Origin: an uncultured SAR86 cluster bacterium
Lineage (GTDB): Bacteria; Pseudomonadota; Gammaproteobacteria; Magnimaribacterales; Magnimaribacteraceae
DNA length: 55,439 bases
Direction: 5' to 3'
Assembly: GCA_902604855.1 (NCBI GenBank)
Contig: CACLAF010000009.1
Span: forward strand, 1 to 55,439
Below, piece by piece: positions 19,728 through 27,473 of the stretch. A program made the translations under genes and the position numbers. Numbering within the stretch: position 1 is the first letter of the stretch; every line of letters begins with the position of its first letter. The notes under the pieces were generated by a model that saw nothing but the letters and a program-made list of their open reading frames with translations, did not search any database and was not told the DNA's origin.

Positions 19728-20202
19728 AATTGAAAATAACTTAGAAGATAAAATATACAGGATATTGCTTCGTCCCAATCAATCATCTGATTGGAAATCT
19801 AGTTTGATTTTTATCCTCATAATAGCATTCACATGTTTATCCATTGGGATTGGTTTTGCCTTAGCTGGTGCCACTATGATTCTTCCATTTGCAGGATTAG
19901 AAATACTTTTTGTTGGTGTTTGCGTTTATTTAGTTATGAAAAATACTTATAAGCAAGAAGTGATAACCCTTACAAAAGAGACATTAAAGATTGAAAAAGG
20001 ACAAGGAAGACGAGACCAAGTTTGGGAATATTTTAGGATGTGGTCTTTTGTTTCAGTTGAGCGACCAGAGCATCCCTGGTATCCAGCGCATATAGTAGTT
20101 TCTTCAAAAGGAGAGCGCGTACCAATAGGCGATTTTCTTACTGAAGATGAAAAAGAAGAATTAGTCGAAAATCTTGAGAGAATAATTCTGGAATTAAAGT
20201 AA
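19720..20202 (+). CDS. DUF2244-family integral membrane protein
   Basis: A 160-aa protein with a short cytoplasmic N-terminus, two adjacent membrane helices (about residues 28-72), and a soluble C-terminal domain ending in charged helices. The segment GATMILPFAGLEILFVGVCVYL and the following VITLTKETLKIEKG match the DUF2244 family, which is widespread in proteobacteria and often coded near cytochrome oxidase genes. Its function is unknown. It abuts the end of the convergent acyl-CoA dehydrogenase gene with no gap. Confidence 0.85.
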   Translation: MVKIENNLEDKIYRILLRPNQSSDWKSSLIFILIIAFTCLSIGIGFALAGATMILPFAGLEILFVGVCVYLVMKNTYKQEVITLTKETLKIEKGQGRRDQVWEYFRMWSFVSVERPEHPWYPAHIVVSSKGERVPIGDFLTEDEKEELVENLERIILELK

Positions 20203-21366
20203 CTACTTTCTTTGGTTAAATCTTTTCCCCACCATTGCTGAAGTGATATTTATCTTCTGAATATCTATAGTCCCACCAGCTATTCCCCAGCCCCAAACAT
20301 CTCTGTATTTTCTTTCCATGGAATATTCTTTATTAAATCCGTAACCACCCATTAGCTGCATTGCAGACGCAACTACTTCTCGAGCAGTCTCATTTGAAAA
20401 ACATTTTCCAACACTCGACTCGAAGATGCTTGGAAAACCTTCTTGGGCATTATGAGCTGCTCGGTGGATAAGAAGCCTTGATGCCTCTACTTTCATTGCC
20501 ATTTCTGCTAATTTCATTTGGACAGCTTGAAATTCAACAATGGGTTTACCAAATTGTTCTCTCTCTTGAACATAGTCAATTGCACTCTCTAATGCTCCAG
20601 AAGCTTGTCCTAAACACATTATCGCATTGCCACATCTCTCAAGATCGAAGGCTTCCATCAGTTTTTTAAAACCACCATTAGCTTCAACAATTATATTTTC
20701 AACTGGAACTTCTACGTTATCAAAATAAATATCTGCTGAGGGTATACCATTCCAACCCATAAGCTTTTCTTGCTGACCAAAGCTCACTCCAGGAGTATCT
20801 TTCTCGATATAAACTGCTCCAATACCATTTGCACCTGGATCATCTGACATTCTGCAGTAAACAACATAACCCTCAGAATGACCTCCACCAGAACACCATC
20901 TTTTAGTACCATTTAGAATAAATTTATTGTCTTTAATTTCAGCTTTTGTAGTCAGATCAGTCAAGGCTGAACCTGCATTTGGTTCTGACATTGAAACAGC
21001 AACTACTATATTTCCTGCACAAACTTCAGGAATAACCTTTTGTTTTAATTCTTCAGAAGCAAAATGCTCTATTGCCTTAACAGGACCAACACAGCTTTCA
21101 AATATTGGAAATGCAACTGCTGAAGAAACTTTAGCGAATTCTTCCATGACAAGTAGAGCATCTAAATTAGATAAACCTAATCCACCATAATCTTCAGAAA
21201 CATTGATGCCCAAAAAACCCATTTCCGAGTATTTTTTTAGCCATTCCTTGGAGAGTGGCTCACTGGTCTGTTCCATTGAGTCGGCCACTTCAACCATTTC
21301 ATTTTGAGCAAATGATCTTGCTATATCTTGAAGTTCTTTTTGTTGGTCAGATAGTTTAAAGTCCAT
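20203..21366 (-). CDS. Acyl-CoA dehydrogenase with IVD/LCAD-type catalytic base
   Basis: A flavoprotein of 387 aa that would make a 2,3-double bond in an acyl-CoA. It has the FAD/substrate segments AVSMSEPNAGSALTDL and WCSGGGHSEGYVV, then RDVWGWGIAGGTIDIQK near the end. The usual catalytic Glu of the YEGT motif is replaced (AGGT). Glu243 in FDLERC falls where isovaleryl- and long-chain acyl-CoA dehydrogenases keep their base. This suggests a branched or bulky acyl-CoA substrate. It follows the CoA-transferase gene by 9 bp in one operon. Confidence 0.93.
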   Translation of the reverse strand: MDFKLSDQQKELQDIARSFAQNEMVEVADSMEQTSEPLSKEWLKKYSEMGFLGINVSEDYGGLGLSNLDALLVMEEFAKVSSAVAFPIFESCVGPVKAIEHFASEELKQKVIPEVCAGNIVVAVSMSEPNAGSALTDLTTKAEIKDNKFILNGTKRWCSGGGHSEGYVVYCRMSDDPGANGIGAVYIEKDTPGVSFGQQEKLMGWNGIPSADIYFDNVEVPVENIIVEANGGFKKLMEAFDLERCGNAIMCLGQASGALESAIDYVQEREQFGKPIVEFQAVQMKLAEMAMKVEASRLLIHRAAHNAQEGFPSIFESSVGKCFSNETAREVVASAMQLMGGYGFNKEYSMERKYRDVWGWGIAGGTIDIQKINITSAMVGKRFNQRK

Positions 21367-21375
21367 ATTGCTCTC

Positions 21376-22560
21376 CTAGATAATTCTATCTATTTTAAAT
21401 TGCTCGATATCTTCTTGAGTGTAGCCAAGGCTAGAGAGAATTTCTACATTATGTTCACCTAATTCAGGCGATCTAGTTTTTATTTGTCCTGGATTTTCTG
21501 ATAATTCTATTACAGGACCAACTACCGAGTATTCTTTATCCATGGTTGGGTAACTCATCTTAATAAAAGAACCCTTTTTGAGAATATGTTCTTCATTAAG
21601 GGTCTGTTTTGCTTTAAGTACTTCTCCTACTGGAATTCTTGAACTCTCTAGAGCAACTATGGCTTCTTGAGATGTTCTTTCTGCGCACCAATCTGACATC
21701 CTTGCACTTATTAGCTCTCCGTTTTCGCCTCTACTTAAATCATCTTTAAACCTTTCATCAGTTAACCAATCATCTTCTCCCATCAGGTTGACCCATCTTT
21801 CGAAAAGTGGACCTCCTATGGTCTGCACAAGGATCCATCCATCTTTTGTTTTGAATGTATCTGATGGACCTGATGTCTGGGCTCTATTCATAGATGCAAC
21901 CCTATTAACATTTAGTATTTCTTGTTCGATTAAAAGACTATTAGTTGTTGTAAGCGCTGTTTGTAATAAAGATGTTTGAACTCTCTGGCCTCTACCACTT
22001 TTCTGTTTTTCCAAATAAGCTAATAAAGTTCCAAAGGCTGCAAGTGAGGCACTACAAAAATCTACATAAGGTGCATATGCTTTGGTTGGTTGATCCGGCT
22101 GCCCCGTCATATCCATGGCTCCTGACATAGCTTGAGCGACGCCGTCAAATCCAACTCTTTCTGCGTAAGGACCGGTTGTTCCAAAAGCTGTGTTTGAAGT
22201 CAGTATTATTCCTGGATTTATTAATTTAAGATTATCATAGTCAAGACCCATTGATTTGAGTGTCTGTTCTGGTAAGTTTGCAATGACAATATCAGAATTT
22301 TCTACAAGTCTTCTTACTATTTCCCTACCTTTATCTTTAGTTGGATTTAATGTTAAACCCATTTTATTACGATTAAGCTGAAGGAACATTGCACCCTGTC
22401 CATCTTTTGTTACAGGTGTTACATATCTATCTTCACTTCCGCTAACTCTTTCTATTCTGATAACTTCTGCACCATAGTCTGCAAGCAGTGCACCACAAAA
22501 AGGTCCTGCAATGTATCTTCCAAAATCTAAAACTTTTACGCCCTCTAAAATTCCACTCAT
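21376..22560 (-). CDS. Class III CoA-transferase (CaiB/BaiF/Frc family)
   Basis: This 394-aa enzyme moves CoA between carboxylic acids through an aspartyl-CoA anhydride. It shows VLDFGRYIAGPFCGALLADYGAEVIRIE-type N-terminal wording, NRNKMGLTLNP, the nucleophile Asp167 in YVDFCSAS, and DGWILVQTIGGPLFERW. I chose the ATG at 22560 because AAGGAAA lies well placed upstream; a longer frame starting at 22593 would absorb that site. The partner acyl-CoA dehydrogenase 9 bp downstream suggests activation of an acid by CoA transfer followed by dehydrogenation. The acid is unknown. Confidence 0.92.
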   Translation of the reverse strand: MSGILEGVKVLDFGRYIAGPFCGALLADYGAEVIRIERVSGSEDRYVTPVTKDGQGAMFLQLNRNKMGLTLNPTKDKGREIVRRLVENSDIVIANLPEQTLKSMGLDYDNLKLINPGIILTSNTAFGTTGPYAERVGFDGVAQAMSGAMDMTGQPDQPTKAYAPYVDFCSASLAAFGTLLAYLEKQKSGRGQRVQTSLLQTALTTTNSLLIEQEILNVNRVASMNRAQTSGPSDTFKTKDGWILVQTIGGPLFERWVNLMGEDDWLTDERFKDDLSRGENGELISARMSDWCAERTSQEAIVALESSRIPVGEVLKAKQTLNEEHILKKGSFIKMSYPTMDKEYSVVGPVIELSENPGQIKTRSPELGEHNVEILSSLGYTQEDIEQFKIDRII

Positions 22561-22614
22561 AAAACTTGTTTCCTTTAAATTAAACTTCCCCATTTATTTC
22601 ATGCATACTAGGAT

Positions 22615-22620
22615 TATAAT
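22615..22620 (+). promoter_or_regulatory. -10 box predicting a leaderless mRNA for the PaaI-type thioesterase
   Basis: TATAAT ends 6 nt before the ATG at 22627, so transcription should begin at or next to the start codon. No Shine-Dalgarno can fit, and no good -35 box is seen. Confidence 0.5.
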
Positions 22621-22626
22621 CAAGCT

Positions 22627-23040
22627 ATGACAGATCAAGAAATACCTGACGGCTTCAAGGAGTTAAAAATCCCCCAACCTCATATAGAAAATTTAGGTCC
22701 GGGGTTTTATAAAAAAGAGGATGATCAATTATTTATGATCTTCTTTGCTAAAGAGGAGCATAGTAATTTTTACAACTCAGCACATGGTGGAGCACTCATG
22801 GCATTAGCTGACTTTTGTCTGACATCTTCTATGATGAAAGACAGAAATAGTTTAGTGACGACGGTTAGCTTTCATTCGGAGTTTTTAGCCCCTGCACCTA
22901 TAGGCAGCAAACTCTTAATCCGCTGTAAACCAAAAAAAATTGGTAAATCATTAGGTTTTTCAGAAGGTGACATAACTGTGGATGGAGAGACTATAATCAC
23001 TTTTGGAGGAGTCGGAAGAATAATTAAAAATAATGGATAA
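22627..23040 (+). CDS. PaaI-type hotdog thioesterase
   Basis: A 137-aa single hotdog domain. The segment NFYNSAHGGALMALADFCL matches the PaaI/YbgC-like signature NxxGxxHGGxxxxLxD, with Asp as likely catalytic residue, and VTTVSFHSEFLAPAPIGSKL is the typical central strand. Such enzymes hydrolyse aryl- or acyl-CoA esters in the cytoplasm. It is divergent from the CoA-transferase operon and overlaps the next gene by 8 nt, so this locus gathers CoA-thioester enzymes. Substrate unknown. Confidence 0.85.
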   Translation: MTDQEIPDGFKELKIPQPHIENLGPGFYKKEDDQLFMIFFAKEEHSNFYNSAHGGALMALADFCLTSSMMKDRNSLVTTVSFHSEFLAPAPIGSKLLIRCKPKKIGKSLGFSEGDITVDGETIITFGGVGRIIKNNG

Positions 23041-24211
23041 AAAGTACGAAATAATTCTTTACGGAGCTACCGGTTTTACTGGTCAGATTTGTTGTAAATA
23101 CATTAGAGATAATTATCCTGATTTGCTTTGGGCAATTGGAGGAAGAAATAAAGAGAAACTTCAGCAAATTAAATCAGATTTTAATCTCAATTGTGACGTA
23201 GTTGTCGCTGATGGATCAGACATAGACGCTTTAAAACTAATGACAAGTCAAACTAAAGTTGTGCTATCTACTGCTGGGCCATTTGCAAGATATGGCTCTT
23301 TGCTAGTTCAAGCATGTGTTGAAGAAGGCTCTCACTATACTGATATAACTGGAGAGAATCATTGGGTAAAAGGTTTAATCGATAAACATCATGAAGCAGC
23401 TGCTTCTAAAGGAATAAGAATTATTCCATCATGCGGTTATGATTCTATACCTTCTGATATCGGAGCTTTTTTTACTATTTCTCAATTTGACAAACCTGTA
23501 TCAAGAGTAGACGTCTATCATGAAGCTCAAGGCGGGGCCTCAGGCGGAACAACCGAGACAATATTTACTATGGATGGCGTTGGAAAAGAGATGAGAGATC
23601 CCTTTGTTTTGAATCCTAAAGACACAATATCAGATGAGCAGAGGGAAAATTCTAAAGATGGATTTAAGGTAGAGAAAGTTGATGGCCTGGAGGGATGGGC
23701 TGGAGTAGGTGTAATGGCTGTAGCCAATACTAGAGTTGTAAGACGATCTGCAGCTCTAATGGAGCAAAATCAAAAACCCTATGGTAACAACTTTACTTTT
23801 GGAGAACATGGTTTATTTTCTTCAAAAAGAAATGCAAGATTAGCATCGATAGGACTCCTAATCGGTTTTATAGTTTTAAGTACTCCAATAAAACGTCTAG
23901 TAAGACCTTTTCTTCCCAAACCAGGAGAAGGACCCAGTCAAGAAACACAAGATAATGGTTGGTTTAGGGCTACTTTCATAGCTCTTTCTGAAGATAATGA
24001 AAAGAAGATTTGTTCAATGTATGGGTCTGGAGATCCGGGTTATAAATCTACGGCTAAATTAGTTTGTGAATCCGCAATGGCTCTTGCACGTTCTGATAAC
24101 CTGCCTGGCGGTTCTGAGTATGGAGGAGTTCTAACCTCTGCTGTTGGATTAGGAGAGGTATTAGTTGATAGATTGAAAAATGCAGAAATTGAATTTAAAG
24201 TTTTAACTTAA
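23033..24211 (+). CDS. Saccharopine-dehydrogenase-like / trans-acting enoyl reductase family protein
   Basis: This 392-aa protein has an N-terminal Rossmann NAD(P) site, ILYGATGFTGQICCKYI (GxTGxxG at residues 10-16), then VVLSTAGPFARYGSLLVQACVEEG and DITGENHWV. These are typical of the SCCPDH / mycobacterial trans-acting enoyl reductase family. A hydrophobic stretch near residue 280 (GLLIGFIVLSTPI) is also characteristic. Mycobacterial members reduce acyl chains in lipid assembly; here the role is open. Overlap with the thioesterase gene and the closeness of acyl-CoA enzymes suggest lipid or side-chain metabolism. It ends on a TTAA shared with pfp. Confidence 0.85.
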   Translation: MDKKYEIILYGATGFTGQICCKYIRDNYPDLLWAIGGRNKEKLQQIKSDFNLNCDVVVADGSDIDALKLMTSQTKVVLSTAGPFARYGSLLVQACVEEGSHYTDITGENHWVKGLIDKHHEAAASKGIRIIPSCGYDSIPSDIGAFFTISQFDKPVSRVDVYHEAQGGASGGTTETIFTMDGVGKEMRDPFVLNPKDTISDEQRENSKDGFKVEKVDGLEGWAGVGVMAVANTRVVRRSAALMEQNQKPYGNNFTFGEHGLFSSKRNARLASIGLLIGFIVLSTPIKRLVRPFLPKPGEGPSQETQDNGWFRATFIALSEDNEKKICSMYGSGDPGYKSTAKLVCESAMALARSDNLPGGSEYGGVLTSAVGLGEVLVDRLKNAEIEFKVLT

Positions 24212-25464
24212 AATTTAAAATTATTAAGCTTTTTTCTGACAAGTTTATTTTTCAAAGAGGCAGTTTGTATTACACCATCTTCAAATGGTGCCCAAGCTTC
24301 ACCTTGAATTAATGGGCTAAGATAATTTTTGCAAGACTGAGTAATACCAAAACCATCTTTTGAGATGAAATTGCTAGGCATCTTCTTCTCTATATTCGCC
24401 ACTTTGCTCAATTCAACTTTTCCAATCTCCCAGGAATAAGGCTTAGTTTTTTTTCTAACTATTATTGGCATAATTGCGTTTTCTCCCGAAGAAGCGAATT
24501 CAACAGCTGCTTTACCCACTGCATATGCATGATCTAAATCTACCTGAGATGAAATATGTCTAGCAGAGCGTTGTAAGTAGTCAGAGACGGCCCAATGATA
24601 TTTAAAACCTAATTTATTGTTTATCATTTCAGCAATACGAGGCGCAACTCCGCCAAGTTGTTTATGACCAAATGAGTCCACTGTCCCTGCGTCAGCAAGA
24701 AATTTTCCATTCTTGTATTTAGCTCCTTCAGAAACGACAATGACGCAATAATCCTCTTTTTTTACCACTTCTTTTACTCTTTTTAGAAATAATTTTTCAT
24801 TAAAGGCTACTTCTGGGAGCAAGATAATGTGAGGAGCAGAATTATTTTTTGATTGAGCAAGACCTGCAGAAGCTGCTAACCATCCTGCATGTCTTCCCAT
24901 AACCTCAAAGATAAAAACTTTAGTTGAGCTCTTGGACATACTTTTTACATCTAAAGCCGCTTCTTTAGTTGATGTGGCAATATACTTTGCAACAGATCCA
25001 AAACCAGGACAGTTATCTGTATAGGGCAAATCATTATCTATTGTTTTTGGTATGCCAATACAGGTGACGGGAAATCCTGCATCTTTTGTGTATTGGGCAA
25101 TTTTGTTTGAGGTATCTTGAGAGTCACCTCCACCATTGTAAAAAAAGTAACCAATATTATGAGCTTTAAATACATCAATGAGTCTTTCATATTCTCTTTT
25201 GCTTTGATTGATGTCTTTAAGTTTATGCCTACAGGAACCAAAAACACCCCCCGGTGTGTGCATTAATTTTTTGATATCGAAAGAATTTTCCAGACTGGTA
25301 TCAATTAGATCTTCATTGAGTATCCCAATGATTCCATTCTTGCCAGCATAAAGTTTATTAATTTTTTTTGACTTTCTTGAAGACTCTATTACCGCAGAAG
25401 CAGTTGCATTAATAACAGAAGTTACCCCTCCTGATTGAGCATAGATTGCATTCTGAGATTTCAT
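24208..25464 (-). CDS. pfp: Pyrophosphate-dependent 6-phosphofructokinase
   Basis: A phosphofructokinase of 418 aa. The donor-site motif is GGGDSQDT with Asp114, and the catalytic motif is PKTIDND with Lys140 and Asp143. ATP-using enzymes have Gly at both the Asp114 and Lys140 positions; Asp and Lys there mark PPi as phosphate donor. MGRHAGW (substrate binding) is present. The reaction, fructose-6-phosphate plus PPi to fructose-1,6-bisphosphate plus phosphate, is reversible and can serve glycolysis or gluconeogenesis. It is transcribed alone, divergent from mpl. Confidence 0.93.
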   Translation of the reverse strand: MKSQNAIYAQSGGVTSVINATASAVIESSRKSKKINKLYAGKNGIIGILNEDLIDTSLENSFDIKKLMHTPGGVFGSCRHKLKDINQSKREYERLIDVFKAHNIGYFFYNGGGDSQDTSNKIAQYTKDAGFPVTCIGIPKTIDNDLPYTDNCPGFGSVAKYIATSTKEAALDVKSMSKSSTKVFIFEVMGRHAGWLAASAGLAQSKNNSAPHIILLPEVAFNEKLFLKRVKEVVKKEDYCVIVVSEGAKYKNGKFLADAGTVDSFGHKQLGGVAPRIAEMINNKLGFKYHWAVSDYLQRSARHISSQVDLDHAYAVGKAAVEFASSGENAIMPIIVRKKTKPYSWEIGKVELSKVANIEKKMPSNFISKDGFGITQSCKNYLSPLIQGEAWAPFEDGVIQTASLKNKLVRKKLNNFKF

Positions 25465-25471
25465 CGTGAGA

Positions 25472-25477
25472 ATAATA
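25472..25477 (-). promoter_or_regulatory. -10 box of pfp, near-leaderless
   Basis: On the minus strand TATTAT ends 7 nt before the ATG, predicting a leader of about 1 nt. The two divergent promoters (pfp and mpl) share a gap of only 63 bp. Confidence 0.4.
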
Positions 25478-25515
25478 CTTTAAAACAAATCTATCTTGTA
25501 ATCATTCTTGATAGT

Positions 25516-25521
25516 TATAAT
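25516..25521 (+). promoter_or_regulatory. -10 box predicting a leaderless mpl mRNA
   Basis: TATAAT ends 6 nt before the mpl ATG at 25528, putting the expected +1 on the A of the ATG. TTGTAA upstream is only 14 bp away, so the -35 is weak. Confidence 0.5.
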
Positions 25522-25527
25522 GAAGTT

Positions 25528-26877
25528 ATGTCTAAAGAAAGAGTTCACATACTAGGTATTTGTGGAACTTTTATGGGCGGTCTTGCCTTGATGGGGAAAG
25601 AGAAGGGTATAGAGATCTCTGGATGTGATGAAAATATATATCCTCCTATGTCAGATCATCTGCAGGACATGGGCATAGAAATAATCGAAGGCTATGACTC
25701 CTCTGAACTCCCTGTCGCTGATTACTATGTAATTGGGAATTCAATCTCCAGAGGCAATCCAGCATTGGAATATTTACTCTCTAAAAAGTCTAATCTTATT
25801 TCGGGTCCCGAATGGCTTTATGATTCGGTTATAAAAGATAAGAAAGTTATCGCAGTATCGGGAACTCATGGCAAAACTACCACCACAGCAATGATCGCTT
25901 GGATATTTGAAGATAATAATGTTGATGTTGGCTACTTGATAGCAGGAAAACCAAAAGACTTTGAAAAGTCTGCAAGACTCGGGAGTGAAGATATATTCGT
26001 CATAGAGGCGGATGAATATGACACAGCATTCTTTGACAAAAGGTCGAAATTCATTCACTACAAACCAGATACTTTGGTCTTAAATAACCTAGAATTTGAT
26101 CATGCAGATATATTTCCTGATATAACTTATATCTTTAGAGAATTTCATAACCTACTAAGGACTTTAAACAAGGAAGCTCAGATTATTTTTCCAAATGATG
26201 ATTCAAATATCTCAAAAGTTCTCGAGATGGGTACCTGGAGTAAATTAATAAGTTATGACGTTAATATTAATAATAAAAATTCAGTAATGTTTAATGATGA
26301 CTCTAAGCAAACTACCTATAAGATTGATCAAGAAGAGGGACGAATAGATTGGGAAATGTTTGGTGAACACAATGCAAGAAATGCTATGGCAGCAGCTTTA
26401 GCTGTAAAACAATACGGGATTTCGTTGAAAGATTCGCTGTCTTCACTAGAAAAGTTTCAAGGTGTTTCAAAGAGACAAGATATTCTTTTGGATACAGAAG
26501 ACCTTATGATTATAGAGGACTTTGCTCACCACCCAACAGCTATAAAAACAACCCTAGATGGTCTAAGGAAGAAATTTCCCAAAAAACGTTTACTCGCAGC
26601 AATTGAATTGAGATCAAATACAATGAAATCAGGTTTTCATGATGAGCAATTACTTAATTCAGTTTCCGAAGCTGACCTCATCTTCTGGAAAGGAGATGAT
26701 TCTAAACAAGTCAAAGGGCTTATTGATAAGAATCCATCTAAATTTTCCGACATTTGTAATATAGATAATTTTGTAGATGGTATCGATTCGTTATCTGTTG
26801 CTGGTGATGTTTTACTTATTATGTCTAATGGAAATTTTGATAACCTCTCTAAAAAACTTTTGAAAAAATATATTTAA
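25528..26877 (+). CDS. mpl: UDP-MurNAc:L-Ala-gamma-D-Glu-meso-DAP ligase (Mpl)
   Basis: Mpl attaches recycled murein tripeptide to UDP-MurNAc in peptidoglycan recycling. The 449-aa Mur-ligase protein begins MSKERVHILGICGTFMGGLA, has the ATP site VSGTHGKTTTTAMIAW, then VIEADEYDTAFFDKRSKFIHY, NNLEFDHADIF, GEHNARNAMAA and IEDFAHHPTAI. These match E. coli Mpl rather than MurC. I rejected an upstream start at 25435: its first 31 codons have no family match and overlap the divergent pfp gene. The stop overlaps the next ATG by 1 nt. A meso-DAP cell wall is implied. Confidence 0.96.
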   Translation: MSKERVHILGICGTFMGGLALMGKEKGIEISGCDENIYPPMSDHLQDMGIEIIEGYDSSELPVADYYVIGNSISRGNPALEYLLSKKSNLISGPEWLYDSVIKDKKVIAVSGTHGKTTTTAMIAWIFEDNNVDVGYLIAGKPKDFEKSARLGSEDIFVIEADEYDTAFFDKRSKFIHYKPDTLVLNNLEFDHADIFPDITYIFREFHNLLRTLNKEAQIIFPNDDSNISKVLEMGTWSKLISYDVNINNKNSVMFNDDSKQTTYKIDQEEGRIDWEMFGEHNARNAMAAALAVKQYGISLKDSLSSLEKFQGVSKRQDILLDTEDLMIIEDFAHHPTAIKTTLDGLRKKFPKKRLLAAIELRSNTMKSGFHDEQLLNSVSEADLIFWKGDDSKQVKGLIDKNPSKFSDICNIDNFVDGIDSLSVAGDVLLIMSNGNFDNLSKKLLKKYI

Positions 26878-27473
26878 TGGAAAAAATATCTTCTTCTGCA
26901 TTGTTCCCTTTATCTGTGAATGTTTTACCGGGTGCTTATCTACCCTTGCAGATATTTGAGCCTAGATATATTGATATGGTGAGTGAATGTTTAGCTAATT
27001 CTGAAGGTTTTTGTATCGTCCTCTTTAAAGATGACGAGAACGAAGAAAATAATGAGTATCTTCCTTATCATGATATTGCTACCTATGTTGAGATTGTTGA
27101 TTTCAATAAACTAGATAATGGTTTACTAGGCATAACAGTTCAGGGTAAGCACAAGATCAGGATTGAGGATGTATGGAAACAGGAAGATGAATTACTGCTT
27201 GGGAAAATAGAAAAAATTAACGAAGAAGATGATAATCTTTCAAATGATCCTGAATACCTAGATTTATGGAATATGGTCAAAGAAATTACAAATCACCCTG
27301 AAATTAAGAAGCTTAACCTGGACCTAGATCTTAAAAGTTCTATAAGTGTTTGTTATATCCTAGCGAGTGTACTTCCTCTGAGGCCTCAAGAGAAACAAAC
27401 AATTTTAGAATTCGAAAACAACCGAGATAAGCTAGATTATTTAAAGGCTTTGATTAAAAGATTAGGCGGTTAA
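26877..27473 (+). CDS. LON substrate-binding-domain protein (no protease domain)
   Basis: A 198-aa protein homologous to the N-terminal domain of Lon: LFPLSVNVLPGAYLPLQIFEPRYIDMV near the start, YVEIVDF and GLLGITVQGKHKIRI in the middle, and a helical C-terminus. AAA+ and protease domains are absent. Free-standing LON-domain proteins are common in proteobacteria, with no firm function. Its ATG overlaps the mpl stop (TAATG), so it is translated from the same message. It ends on TTAA shared with the carotenoid oxygenase. Confidence 0.88.
   Translation: MEKISSSALFPLSVNVLPGAYLPLQIFEPRYIDMVSECLANSEGFCIVLFKDDENEENNEYLPYHDIATYVEIVDFNKLDNGLLGITVQGKHKIRIEDVWKQEDELLLGKIEKINEEDDNLSNDPEYLDLWNMVKEITNHPEIKKLNLDLDLKSSISVCYILASVLPLRPQEKQTILEFENNRDKLDYLKALIKRLGG

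Noticed and set aside
25435-25527. 31-codon N-terminal extension of Mpl
   Set aside because: It overlaps the divergent pfp gene, has no homology, and Mpl families start at MSKERVHILG-like sequence; the -10 box lies inside the extension.
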